A stretch of DNA of 64,000 nucleotides, taken from contig OY856186.1 in the NCBI GenBank assembly GCA_963693315.1, forward strand, positions 460,397,272 through 460,461,271. Direction: 5' to 3'. Source of the stretch: Diogma glabrata. Taxonomy: Eukaryota; Arthropoda; Insecta; Diptera; Cylindrotomidae. The notes below the pieces were generated by a model, which saw nothing but the letters and a program-made list of their open reading frames with translations, was not told the origin of the DNA and did not search any database. Positions 37,201 to 46,023 of the stretch are shown in pieces. The position numbers were made by a program, and so were the translations under genes. Positions within the stretch are counted from its first letter, which is position 1. Every line of letters begins with the position of its first letter.

Positions 37201-37709
37201 CATGCTTAAAGTTTTAATAATTAAACTTCTGAGATTTTATTTAGCTTCATAATTAAAGAAAACACCTCAGTAATATCTTTATTTTGACTTTCTAATTCGT
37301 ATCTGACATCTGTTTTTCCCATTCTAAGCCAACTAAAACATTTTTTTTTGCTAATAATGTGTGCTTCGTTAAAAATGATTTCTGCTTTAATAGGAACATC
37401 AAAGATCTTCCAATGCAATTCTCAAATAATAACAATTATACAGAATATAAATATGAACAACAAAATAATAAGAGCCCAATGAATATTTCGCCAATTTCTA
37501 ATAAAACAGATGAAGCGCCGATTATGAAAAAAACGGGAAATAATTTTCTTCAAACCATCATTTGCGATATACTTGGTAACGAGGAGAAGGAAAAATCAAA
37601 GATCGCACGAGACATCATTTTAAAAGGTTTTAATAACCAGCATGGGGACAACACTCTAAATACTTTGATTTCGGATTTTATTCAATTGGAATGTAATGAA
37701 AACATATAA
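25257..37709 (+). CDS. Unrecognised eight-exon gene, 690 residues
   Basis: I assembled exons 25257-25298, 25362-25985, 35196-35371, 35430-35550, 35623-35850, 35904-36404, 36459-36523 and 37394-37709. All introns are GT-AG, phases fit throughout, and the total is 2073 bp including TAA. Intron sizes are 63, 9210, 58, 72, 53, 54 and 870 bp. The ATG is preceded by an in-frame TGA. The product is soluble-looking, rich in Asn, Ser and Lys, with no signal peptide or membrane segment. Residues 1-222 include FVRRLTDDEIKEFMETSFKE. Residues about 260-425 are the best-ordered part and look helical (NYNIYIKKINRLQ-like start, ELQERISLKANVNN, LLTLQDLADVMSNM). Residues 430-600 are low-complexity. A short helical C-terminus follows (NFLQTIICDILGNEEKEK). 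Intron 1 is a multiple of three and open, so retention would also translate, with a second ATG at 25323. I cannot name the family; a fast-evolving structural or centrosomal-type protein is only a guess. Confidence 0.8.
26495..26540 (-). mobile_element. LINE family A 3' stub (minus)
   Basis: A short match to the family's 3' end (CCTTTTAAGACCTAGGTC, CACAACAACA) lies in intron 2 of the orphan gene. Confidence 0.7.
27338..28423. mobile_element. Nested mariner-type element with 420-bp terminal repeats
   Basis: Ends CAGGGTGTCC (27338) and GGACACCCTT (to 28423) are flanked by TA on both sides, the Tc1/mariner target. Inverted arms run about 27338-27768 and 28010-28423. The loop retains a scrap of minus-strand transposase (27906-27991). 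It was probably formed by internal deletion of an autonomous copy. Confidence 0.85.
27906..27991 (-). pseudogene. Transposase C-terminal scrap
   Basis: The minus strand encodes RNLSQAFQRRIEMGIPNEGG and HIENYL then a stop. This matches the RRI...GGH(I/F)E-L ending common to one group of mariner-like insect transposases. It is all that remains of coding sequence between the long inverted arms of the nested element. Confidence 0.65.
28424..28917. other. Interior of the outer inverted-repeat element
   Basis: AT-rich non-coding sequence between the nested element and the right arm. Nothing else recognised. Confidence 0.4.
29069..29745 (+). pseudogene. RTE-like reverse transcriptase fragment
   Basis: It encodes LFIDTRQAYDSLERD (RT motif A, about 29075-29120), a frame break, then a 164-codon frame from 29172. 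That frame carries the motif B GLRQGEAISPIIFSLAMEYV, the catalytic box MIAYADDVVILGRS with its YADD, and INYNKTKHMNVSRE, GVESFKYLGSMLDS and IKARIAAGNRTF. These are the successive landmarks of insect RTE/I-type endonuclease-reverse transcriptases. Endonuclease and N-terminal RT are missing. Positions 29667-29735 continue the homology (TKLKLYKT-like) in another frame before it is cut by the transposase relic. It lies in intron 2 of the orphan gene, in sense. Confidence 0.85.
29746..30530 (-). pseudogene. Tc1/mariner-type transposase relic
   Basis: On the minus strand a catalytic-core segment reads FWPDLASCHYSKATMKWYEA across one frameshift near 30050. It is followed by NNIFLVPREANPPNCTELRP and IERYWAVVKRNLKLTNEEAK. 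The D of WPDLASCHY and the E of RPIERYWA correspond to the second and third acidic residues of the DDE triad. Upstream sequence to about 30530 is consistent with the rest of the core but has stops. No terminal repeats were found. It butts against the RT fragment, so one inserted into or recombined with the other. Confidence 0.8.
30551..30695. repeat. Stem-loop, GAGGCG-TAGCCGAG family, copy 1
   Basis: Arms of about 45 bp (30551-30596 and 30651-30695; CGATGCCGAAAACAACATAT / ATATGATTTTCGGCG) enclose a loop with GAGGCGATAGCCGAG at 30619-30633. The same architecture recurs at 39311-39412 and 41585-41750. Confidence 0.7.
30696..31384. other. AT-rich intron sequence, nothing recognised
   Basis: Part of intron 2 of the orphan gene. 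A 92-codon frame at 30818-31096 is dominated by Ile/Phe/Leu from AT bias and has no recognisable motif. Confidence 0.4.
31385..31741. mobile_element. MITE, 357 bp
   Basis: Terminal inverted repeats of about 60 bp begin TTGTCCGTAAATAATTC and end GAATTATTTACGGACAA. Internally there is a second small inverted pair built on CTTTCGTCAC / GTGACGAAAG. No target duplication is obvious and there is no coding. Confidence 0.8.
31756..32570 (+). pseudogene. Penelope-like retroelement, GIY-YIG end
   Basis: A 215-codon frame (31856-32503) ends in the GIY-YIG endonuclease typical of Penelope-like elements: CSGIYQINCDSCNKFYIGQT then GRKIITRFSEHL. Here G-I-Y and Y-I-G are present, together with the following catalytic-region Arg and the Cys-x2-Cys typical of this group. 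A frameshift near 32370 moves the homology to another frame (HFCNKGLMDSIVEYQIYKAI, then SFISNILYNLIIN stop near 32563). The reverse transcriptase part is absent; the weak upstream frame may be its end. Inactive, sense to the host gene, in intron 2. Confidence 0.88.
32600..32977 (+). pseudogene. hAT transposase C-terminus and right end
   Basis: The frame 32619-32849 encodes the hAT C-terminal dimerisation domain: NVLDERSFSKLKLIKNVLRN and NRLTTLSILSIEYEMLDKL, then a stop. It follows the order ERSFSKLKLIKxxLR...LAxLSIE...LD seen in ZMYM-like insect hAT transposases. The DDE catalytic core and zinc finger are missing. The presumed right terminal repeat follows at 32955-32977, ending GGCCCTG, the complement of the hAT-type CAGGGCC start. 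Confidence 0.85.
32955..33011. repeat. Two hAT ends head to head
   Basis: CTTTGTTCGATAATCC...GGCCCTG (32955-32977) is exactly mirrored by CAGGGCCGG...AACAAAG (32989-33011) across an 11-bp spacer, 23 of 23 bases. It looks like the right end of one hAT element next to the inverted end of another copy. Confidence 0.8.
33012..34030. other. AT-rich intron sequence with a small LINE scrap
   Basis: Apart from 33255-33310, a minus-strand scrap of family A (compare 63865-63930), nothing is recognised. An (ATA)n run sits at about 33905-33925. Confidence 0.45.
34031..34510. repeat. Dispersed repeat D, second copy
   Basis: This copy has the same GGCCAAG/TGGCCCATG subrepeats and the same middle (TTTCACTAGATATTATCCG, AAAAGGTTGGTATATGTTC) as 21930-22330. 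The GGTTTGGCGAACTTTG left end resembles GGTTTTGCCAGCCATTG of copy 1. It is truncated on the right where a family A LINE scrap begins. Confidence 0.75.
34541..34625 (+). mobile_element. LINE family A scrap
   Basis: It matches the CHTGRSQRDFFVRTAYKWNS-coding segment of the copy at 62379-63164 (ACGGTCGAGATCCCATGCTG ... ACAAATGGAATAG). Confidence 0.8.
36822..36884. repeat. TGTAGGA short tandem repeat
   Basis: Six or seven copies of a unit like TGTAGGATTG / TGTAGGACAA lie in intron 7 of the orphan gene. Confidence 0.8.
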
Positions 37710-37829
37710 GGTGATACAACATTAAAAAATGTATTTAATTTTTTAAAATAGCAAAAAAATAGTTTTAATTTTAAATTTTATTATTAATATTTTTTCATAC
37801 AATGTTTTGTCAAATAATAATATTCTTGA

Positions 37830-37835
37830 AATAAA
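37830..37835 (+). promoter_or_regulatory. Candidate polyadenylation signal
   Basis: AATAAA lies 121 bp after the orphan gene's stop codon. In such AT-rich DNA this alone is weak evidence. Confidence 0.35.
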
Positions 37836-39310
37836 ATTTAATCATAAAAGATTTGTTCATTTAATAGTTTTATTAGCTATACATATTTGTGTTTTTGTGT
37901 TTAAATATTTATAAGAAATTTAATATTTAAGAATTATTCTTAAGTCTAAAATGTTGGGAATTTTTTAATTTTTGTATTTAAATTTATATATTAAATATTA
38001 ATTATATATATTTTATATAACAATATCTTCTGTTTTATTGATTTTGGTTGTAAATTATAGTTTTAATAACTGGAAACAGTTAAAAAATTATGCATCTATT
38101 ATTCTTATATAATATATACGTATTGTAAAAGCACAACAACAGTAAGCTCCTCCTCCTCCTAAGAATAATCAAAATACGAAATGCATTGCAGATAAAGTTT
38201 ACACTTCAAATAAATTCCAATTTAAAACTTTAATTAGTTGCAGAGTTTTTATGTTCGGGCGAACTGTAAAAAACTAAGATTCCTAGATATAAAATACTAG
38301 TGTATCTCATCAAATGAAATATCATTAGTTTTTTATGATTAGGCTAAACATCTTTATGTCCGGTTGCTTGAATTTAAATCTTGGATATCTTTGCTTAACT
38401 CTACATTGAACTTGTTTTACATAATCAAGCATCTAGATTCAAATAAGTTTTCTCTTTTTATCATTTAGTTAAATCTATGTTTATATTTGTCAAGAAATGG
38501 CATGATAACTATTTGAGAGATATTTCTTATTTACGATTTAGCTCTCATGTAGACAAATGTCATTATTGGCAATTTTATTTTTCATTGATGAAAGTTCAAA
38601 AAGCTATGTTGGGTTATAAAAACAATCGAGTATGTAACTGTTTCTGTCAATTTTGTCAATAAAGCTCAGGGTGTGAGAAACTACTATTTTTTGTGGTGGG
38701 ATTTTTCCTCGTGTAGTTTTTAAAATACACGCAATTCTTGTATAATTTTGATTCAAATGAAAAAGTTGCGCACGACTATGGGAAGAAAATTCGGTTTCTC
38801 AGAGAGAAAACCAACAACAAAAATATGATATGACAGATTTGCATGCATAGTAAAAATTAAATTAGGTAAATGGTGATCAGTTGGCTGGTCCGACAACAAC
38901 ATGCACTCTGAGGTGTTGATGAACATAAATCTAATTTTGCTATATTTTTGATTTTTTTTTTAAAGAACAATAAACAACAATTTTGATTTTTTTTAAAGAA
39001 CAATAATTTTCTAAACAATAAATCCTATTCACATAATAAAATATTTCGCATAGGCTGTATTCTAAACGACGACTTATTTGATACTTATTTATGTAGACTT
39101 ACATATTCACCGCCATTTTATATAAGTATTTGAAAGCTATTCTAAATGATTTAGCATACTTATTTTCACAGCGACATAAAAGCATATTCGAAAATAAATA
39201 TTAAAATGATTTATTTAACTTGATCAATCAAAAAGTTTTCACAATTATTTTTTTTATTTTAAATTATTATATTAATTGTATTAGGGATCAAAATATCTAT
39301 TTATGTATTA
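37836..39310. other. Intergenic AT-rich sequence
   Basis: No gene recognised. A minus-strand stub of LINE family A (about 38880-38930, ACAACAACATGCACTCTGAG) is the only identified repeat. Confidence 0.45.
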
Positions 39311-39412
39311 AGGGCTTAAAGTATGTCTTTTCCGCTTGAGAGTGAAATTGTTGCTCGAGGCGTTAGCCGAGAGAACCAATCACTCGAAAGCAAAAAAGAT
39401 ACTTTATGTCCG
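39311..39412. repeat. Stem-loop, GAGGCG-TAGCCGAG family, copy 2
   Basis: Arms 39311-39344 (AAAGTATGTCTTTTCCGC) and 39381-39412 (GCAAAAAAGATACTTT) enclose GAGGCGTTAGCCGAG at 39357-39371. Related to 30551-30695 and 41585-41750. Confidence 0.7.
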
Positions 39413-39731
39413 AATTGCATACAATATTTTTTGTACGAGTTAGATTCTGTATTATTTGCATAAATAAAAATACATGGGTAGTTCTACACACGAAGGAAGA
39501 AAATGGAGCTAATTACGGCACGACATATTTTTTGCATATAAGTTCCGGTAAGTTGTTTTAGTTAAAGTTGATGACGTTCTTTCACCTTTCTAAATGTGGT
39601 CAGAAAAAAAAATACATGAGTCAAAATTAAAAAATATCTTTCTTACTCCTAAATTATCTCAAAACTATCTCAGCATTATTTTAAAATACGAAATAAACAT
39701 TTATTTAAGTCAAATCCCGCTTTTAAAACTT

Positions 39732-39772
39732 CCAGGGGACTGAAACCAGGGGACTGAGACCAGGGGACTGAT
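39732..39772. repeat. CCAGGGGACTGA short tandem repeat
   Basis: Three units of CCAGGGGACTGAAA/GA/TA are followed by TAATTTT. A single identical unit, CCAGGGGACTGATAATTTT, recurs at about 40302-40320 and a CCAAGGGACTAC at about 39840. Confidence 0.8.
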
Positions 39773-41584
39773 AATTTTTCAGTTTTTCTCTTAAAAATGA
39801 CAAAATTACGTCTAATGAAAAAAATAAACGAATTCTATACCAAGGGACTACATATTCACGACGTATAGAACTATAAAATTACCTGTAATTAAAATTACGA
39901 AAATACTTACCAGGATACTGATAATGTGACTGGACAAAGCACGATCTTGCTTGCAATGATGACTGTTTTGATTGATAAAACCTCGGACTAAGTAAAACAC
40001 TTGCAATATTATATTTATTGTACTTTAATAAATTCCTGTGACGAGCGATAACTTGATCGAAATATGAATTCCCAATATTTTCAATGTGTTTTGATTTGGC
40101 AGAAGAATGATAAGAAATTTGAGGGACCAACTTGAATAGGATATACATATCTTAAATGAAATATAGAGTAACTTTATGATTATTTACACATTGCTAACGC
40201 ATTATTATTAAAAATTATTACTGCAGTGTAAATTTGTCTCTACACGCTTAGAATCATTGATAATTTTAGTTTACCAGCTTTGACTTTAAAAAAAGGGACA
40301 CACCAGGGGACTGATAATTTTACGTTTTGAATCATATTTTTTGTAAGAAATATATTTCGAAACGGGTTTATTTTGAGGGTCATGCAGCATGCTAGACATA
40401 GTTAAGGTTTTTAAATTTCATTTGAAAAAAAATTTAAAATTTAATAAAACTTCCCATGTTTCTAGAACTACCCACATATATTTACACAAAATAGTAAAAT
40501 ATTTTTTTAGAATAGTAGATTCTTGTATGAGCTTAGAATGAAGGCAATTCACCCAAAAAAAAATCAATATTTTAAATCGACAGAGGTACATCGATTTAAC
40601 AAAGTAAAAAATTGCATATAAAATTGAGGAAGTTGCCCTTAAATTAACAAAAATAAGAAAATGCTGCATTCGAAAGCTACTTTTGATTTTGAATTTTAAA
40701 TCAATATATAAAATACTTGAATTGAAAACATTTTTGTTGACTTTAATAATCATATCAAAAGTACTGCAGTTAATTCTACAAAATAGTAGTACTCTTGATA
40801 TTCTAGATGTTTATAACAACACCATTGACTGTCGAAATAACATTAAGTTTATTCATTTGACAGTTAAAGTTTTGTGCTTTTGTACTTTTGTATTAAAAGT
40901 AGCGATACAATCGATTTAACTAAATAAAACGTCGGAGCCAAAACAATGTCATTTTATTCGAATTTACCTGCAATTTTGTCGGATCTACCACGATTATTTT
41001 TTTGGGTGTTCTTCACGAGGATTTAGTTTCACGAAACGAGCAAAGCGAGTGGAGGGAATCATCCGAGTGAAGAATTGCCATCATCCTAAGCGAATACAAG
41101 ATGCTATTTTATCCACGACTATAAAATATTTCGAATAATTTAAGGTTTTTCTGCAAAAATTTGTATTTTTATATACAAATAAATGCAACAAAGTTAGCGA
41201 AAAACAAAACAAAACAAGTTTGTTGTTTATTTTATGTTTTATATATGTATTGTTCTTGTTTTAACCTGTTTATATTACTATACCTACAAATGAAGTTTTT
41301 AATTTGTTAGGGGAAATTTTAATAAACTATAGAACTGTTAAAGAATTTAATCAAATTCACTAGTTGTGGAATAAATACAATTACAATGGAAGACATACGC
41401 ATGGGAAGCATATATTCCTTAGTAGTCGTGGATAAAATTATTTTATCCAAGTATTTTTTCGAAATAATAGTAATAATAATAACTTAAGGCATTGTTATTT
41501 CAATTTTAGGCATTGTTATTAAAATAGAAAAAAAAGACCTGCTTTACGAACAATTTTTGAATCGTAAAAGTGCATTTTAAGGTT
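39773..41584. other. Intergenic sequence, nothing firmly recognised
   Basis: Contains a GAGCAAAGCGAGTGGAGG phrase at about 41038, reminiscent of the hairpin-loop motifs nearby. No coding frame has family features. Confidence 0.4.
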
Positions 41585-41750
41585 TACTCGTACAAAATAG
41601 TACCTTATGATGCAAGGGCGTAGAGCTAAAGATTTTGGACGTATGTATGTGGAGTTTGCAAATGGAGGCGCTAGCCGAGATTTGCACACACATTAAGTCC
41701 AAAATAGCTTACGTCCGAGCGTCATATACTATTTTTTATTCGCAGCGAGC
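41585..41750. repeat. Stem-loop, GAGGCG-TAGCCGAG family, copy 3
   Basis: Arms 41585-41640 (AAAATAGTACC...GAGCTAAAGATTTTGGAC) and 41697-41750 (GTCCAAAATAGCTTACGTCC ... ATACTATTTT) enclose GAGGCGCTAGCCGAG at 41665-41679. It is the best-paired of the three copies. Confidence 0.75.
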
Positions 41751-41940
41751 AAAATATTTAAAAAAATTGTTTATTCCAAATTAAAATTATAAATTTGCAT
41801 AAATTTTGAAACAAAAATATGTTGAACTTTTTTCCAAATGATTGTATAACTATGACAACAAATAATAACAATAATTCTAATTGGATTATGAAATTTTGAA
41901 TTCAAAGGTTGCTTTGATAAAAATTTCTATGTTTTTTGCG

Positions 41941-42495
41941 AGTGGTTGGACTCTCGCACCCTTGGTGCGAAATTCCTCTCTTAAGATGGAATCCCGCACC
42001 CAGTGCGAAATTCTACTTTAAGGGTAGAAACTCGCACCGGTGCGAAAGTCACTTCATTAGTGGAATCTCGCACCGGTGGAATCTCGCACTAGTGGAATCT
42101 CGCACGAGTGGAATCTCGCACCGGTGGAATCTCGCGCTAGTGGAATTTCGCACCCCCGGAAACTCGAAATAACAAGGTGGAATTTCGCACGGTGCGAAAT
42201 TCCATCTTGTTATTTCGAGTTTCTGGGGGTGCGAAATTCCACTAGTGCGAGCGTTTCACAAAGGATTTTAAGTGCGAGATTCCACCGGTGCGAGATTCCA
42301 CTAATGAAGTGACTTTCGCACCGGTGCGAGTTTCTACCCTTAAAGTAGAATTTCGCACCGGGTGCGAGATTCCATCTTAAGAGAGGAATTTTGCACCAAG
42401 GGTGCGAGAGTCCACCCAATCAAAGGAATCTCGCACCGGTGCGAAATTCCACTTTAAGAGTGGAATCTCGCACCGGTGCGAAATTTCTTTCCTCC
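41941..42495. mobile_element. Hairpin array of GTGCGAAA/GGAATCTCGCAC units
   Basis: Left arm 41941-42190 and right arm 42192-42415 are inverted copies meeting at CGCACGGTGCG. Each arm is itself built of short units whose junctions are palindromes such as TCGCACCGGTGCGA. In the left arm, 42060-42155 is a 16-bp tandem (GGAATCTCGCAC plus a variable 4-mer) with cores CACCGGTG, CACTAGTG and CACGAGTG. The right arm has lost most of this array, replaced by GCGTTTCACAAAGG. Two further direct units follow to 42495. Open frames on both strands are a by-product. Confidence 0.85.
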
Positions 42496-43502
42496 GTTTT
42501 TTGCTTTTTTGGACGTAACTATGACAGCAAAATATATGGTTAAAAAGTGACACTTTACGGCCGCAAATCACAGTAATAAAGTATCACTTTAATATGTAGG
42601 CGAATAAAAAAGAAGTTTTATTCCTTAAAATCATTTAGTAAACAAACATAAAAATATTTGACACTGTCAAATCAAATTAGATTTTTCTATGAAAAATAAA
42701 TTCAAATAAGCAAGTCTCCACAAATAAGTTTCAAATAAATTTTGGTTTAGAGTACAGCCATAGACTAATATTTCATTATAAGATAGAGGAAATAAAAATA
42801 AAATAAGAGGTAATATTCAAATTGGTTTTAAAAAATTTGTTAAATAAAACTTAAATATAATTCTGCCAATAATCCAGATAGTGATTAATTTGTATCCAAA
42901 CTCGAAGCGCAAGTAGGTAGTCTAGTTAGAAAATTCTAATACTTTTATGCTAAATTTGCCAAAGGTTGCCAGGATATCTTTCGCAAGTATAATTCCGAGC
43001 AGAAATTAGTTTGGGAAAACCTGAATACAGTCAGGGGGTGATCAGGGTCTGGTCAGTCCTACAAGGGCAATCTGATGGGGACCTGTTCCGGGCCTGATTT
43101 TTGGTTAAAACTTACTAGAGCATTATCCATTTTAGAAATATATAGTTAAAATCGGTTCATGTGTGTTTTAGTTATCACTTCTCGGCTGAAAGATTAGCAT
43201 AATAGTGATTAAGGTGGTATTGTGTGTTTTAATTTTTTCCATTGTAATTTTTTTATTTTAATTTGATTAATTTATGTGTATAATATATAAATATATATCA
43301 GGGCCTGATCCGCAAATTTATTTAAAGATTTTTTAAAAATAATTACAACTATTGTTGTCACATGGAGTGAATGTTGTGCTCCATTTATTTAAGAAATAAT
43401 TTTGTATAATGTATATTTTGTGTGAAAAAATAAAAGCAGCACATCCTGTTTTGTAATTTTGCAGAATATTATGTATTTTCAATATTAAAATATATAATAA
43501 TA
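42496..43502. other. Spacer with third copy of repeat D middle
   Basis: Positions 43085-43260 match the conserved middle of repeat D (AAACTTACTAGAGCATTATCC, TATAGTT, GGCTGAAAGATTAGCATA). Here the flanks are different: GGCCTGATTT / CAGGGTCTGG motifs replace GGCCAAG. The rest is unrecognised. Confidence 0.5.
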
Positions 43503-44632
43503 GTGGAGTCATATTAGCATTTTATATTGATGTAAAAGCAAAGTTGAATTTTTTTTTGGATGACTTCTCATAAAATGGCACCACCATTTGCCAAATTTAA
43601 CGAAAAATGCCAATTGTGGCCGAAAAAATTAAAATTTTTTCATAAAAATTAAATCCCATATTAAGACTATTAAAATACATGTTCTCTGAAATTTTCATGA
43701 AAATTCGACGATTTTTCCGCTCCTTATCATAAATTTAGTAAAATAAAAAAAAGTCACGCGATTTGGTTTTTTGAGGTTAGGTTACACTTTTAAAGTACCT
43801 AACGCCCCTAGATGGATTCGAAATTTAATCACAAAGATTTTACATTTTTTTTTTTGATCATAAGAGCCCGAAATATTTCAAAAATAGTGATAGACTGAGA
43901 GCCCGCGACGGCCAGACCTTCGTTATTTTATAAAAGCTGAAAGTTTCTCTGCGCATACCCCCTACTCAGGTAGGAACGATAAGCGATATATGAACTTTGG
44001 ATCATAGTGGCTTTGGCAGGGAGCAGGTTCCAAAGGGGCCTCCAAAGTTTCGTGAAAGTATAAAAGCTAATTTTTTTATATATTATTCGGGATAGTATTA
44101 GAAGTCACGTCACCCAATGCCAGACACTTACTATCGTGGAAACCCCCTGCCAGACACCCTTAAACTTTAAAGTTTAAGGGTGTCTGGCAAGGGGTTTCCA
44201 CGATAGTAAGTGTCTGGCATTGGGTGACGTGACTTCTAATACTATCCCGAGTAATATATAAAAAAATTAGCTTTTATACTTTCACAAAACTTTGGAGGCC
44301 CCTTTGGAACCTGCTCCCTGCCAAAGCCACTATGATCCAAACTTCATATGTCGTTAATTGTTCCTACCTGAGTGGGGGGTATGCGCAGAGAAACTTTCAG
44401 CTTTTATAAAATAACGAAGGTCTGGCCGTCGCGGGCTCTTAGTCTATGAAGCGACCTACTCAAAAAATACCAAAAACCAGTTTTTGCCATTTTTGAGGCC
44501 CTTCCGGACCTCCAAATTTGCTAAATAATTACATGCCCACTAACTTTTATGTCCCTAACATAAAACAAAAAAAAATTCAACTTTGCTCTTACATCAAATA
44601 TATCACTTTTTTTTTTACTAATATGACTCCAC
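43503..44632. mobile_element. Fold-back DNA element, 1.13 kb
   Basis: The ends GTGGAGTCATATTAG (43503) and CTAATATGACTCCAC (to 44632) are inverted and flanked by TA. The arms then pair almost continuously to a centre at about 44171 (TTAAACTTTAAAGTTTAA). The inner 270 bp of each arm (43893-44170 and 44172-44450) is nearly identical. The outer arm parts are less matched, including an unpaired stretch near 43560-43890. No transposase frame. A TA target suggests Tc1/mariner mobilisation. Confidence 0.85.
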
Positions 44633-46023
44633 TATAAATCAATTAACTCCATTTTCAAAATTTCGAGTCCACTGAATAAACCAAATTTTGTTTTATCGTT
44701 AAATTAACCAAAGAAATAAGGTTACTTAATACCCTTTTTGTCACTGTTTCAAAAATAACAATAAGATACATACATTAGGAACAATATAACTTTTTAAATA
44801 TTCCTGTTTGAAATTTGTTTTAAATACCAAATTATACCTTAGCCGGTTTTAAAAGGTTTTACATACATTTCTAAGCTCAATACTAAAAAAACGTTTTTCA
44901 AAGTTGATTTTTATTGTGTTATAATAATGTAAGAACTATGACCGTGTAAAAAATGGTTCTATTATTTGTGCAAAACTATACAAAAAAACGTTTAAAACCG
45001 GTTTTAGTAGATTATAATTTCATTAATAGTTTTGTATATTTTAATTCCAAATTGATTTGCTAATTGTTTTATTTATACTTTACAGCTTCAATTATTTAAC
45101 ATTTAGAAATTAAAATTTTATTTAATATTTTAGCTTAATTATTATCACTTAACCGTTTATTATTTTATAATTTTTATCAATTACATTTTTAATCATTCGT
45201 ATACAATTACTAAAAACTGTACATTTAATTCAAAATAACAATAATTATTTAGATGCGTTTTTATATATGTAATAATATAATAAATGTTTTAAAAATATAT
45301 ATTACATATTTTATATACTGAAAAATATTTTACATATTTTTAAAAAAATCGTATACGTTTTAAAGTCTTCTAATTAATTTTGGATGGGTTGTTCTTTATT
45401 GGCTTTAATTTAAAGTTCATTAAAGTAATTTTGTTTTCAAAATTATAAAATAATAAAATTTTTTTAAAATTTTAATACTGCTGTTTTATTATTTTATTTA
45501 TTAGTATTTACACTTTATTTTTACTTATCATGTTTATAAATTATAAATGTAATAATAAATTACTTAGATATTTTTGTGTACGTAATTTAAAATTTTTAGT
45601 ACGTAAGATAACAGTGCTTATTGGACGAAAATTATATGAATTACGTTAAGAAAATGTATTTAACTTGACATTATTTAGTTTGAATTTTTGTTTTTTTAGC
45701 AAAAATTAAAAAATAAAATAATTTCATATATAAATACATTTAGTATTATTATACTAATTTTATTATTTGTTAAAAACTAATTCAAATTTAAAAAGTACAT
45801 ATTTATTATAAAAATAGTTGTTTTTTATCCTACAAAATAAATGCTACAGGAAGTACAGCACCCGTATTTAAAAATATTTATAAAATAAAAAATTAAATAA
45901 TATTTTATTGATATAATAAATTGAAACTAAATATTTATCTACATTAGGTGTTCAATATTTTTTATTTCAACATATTTTTTATTCCATATATTTCATGGAA
46001 GCAATATTTAAACATAGCTATTT
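44633..46023. other. AT-rich 3' flank of the homeobox gene
   Basis: No coding. On the minus strand, AATAAA occurs at 45978-45983 and 45961-45966, 40-65 bp past the otp-like stop, as candidate polyadenylation signals. Confidence 0.45.

Noticed and set aside
38477..38662. 61-codon plus frame with several aromatic and Cys residues
   Set aside because: No motif, no splice context, no neighbour to join.
41936..42571. Frames of 64-78 codons reading SHRWNLAL-type repeats
   Set aside because: They arise because the GTGCGAAA hairpin units are open on both strands; no start context and no family.
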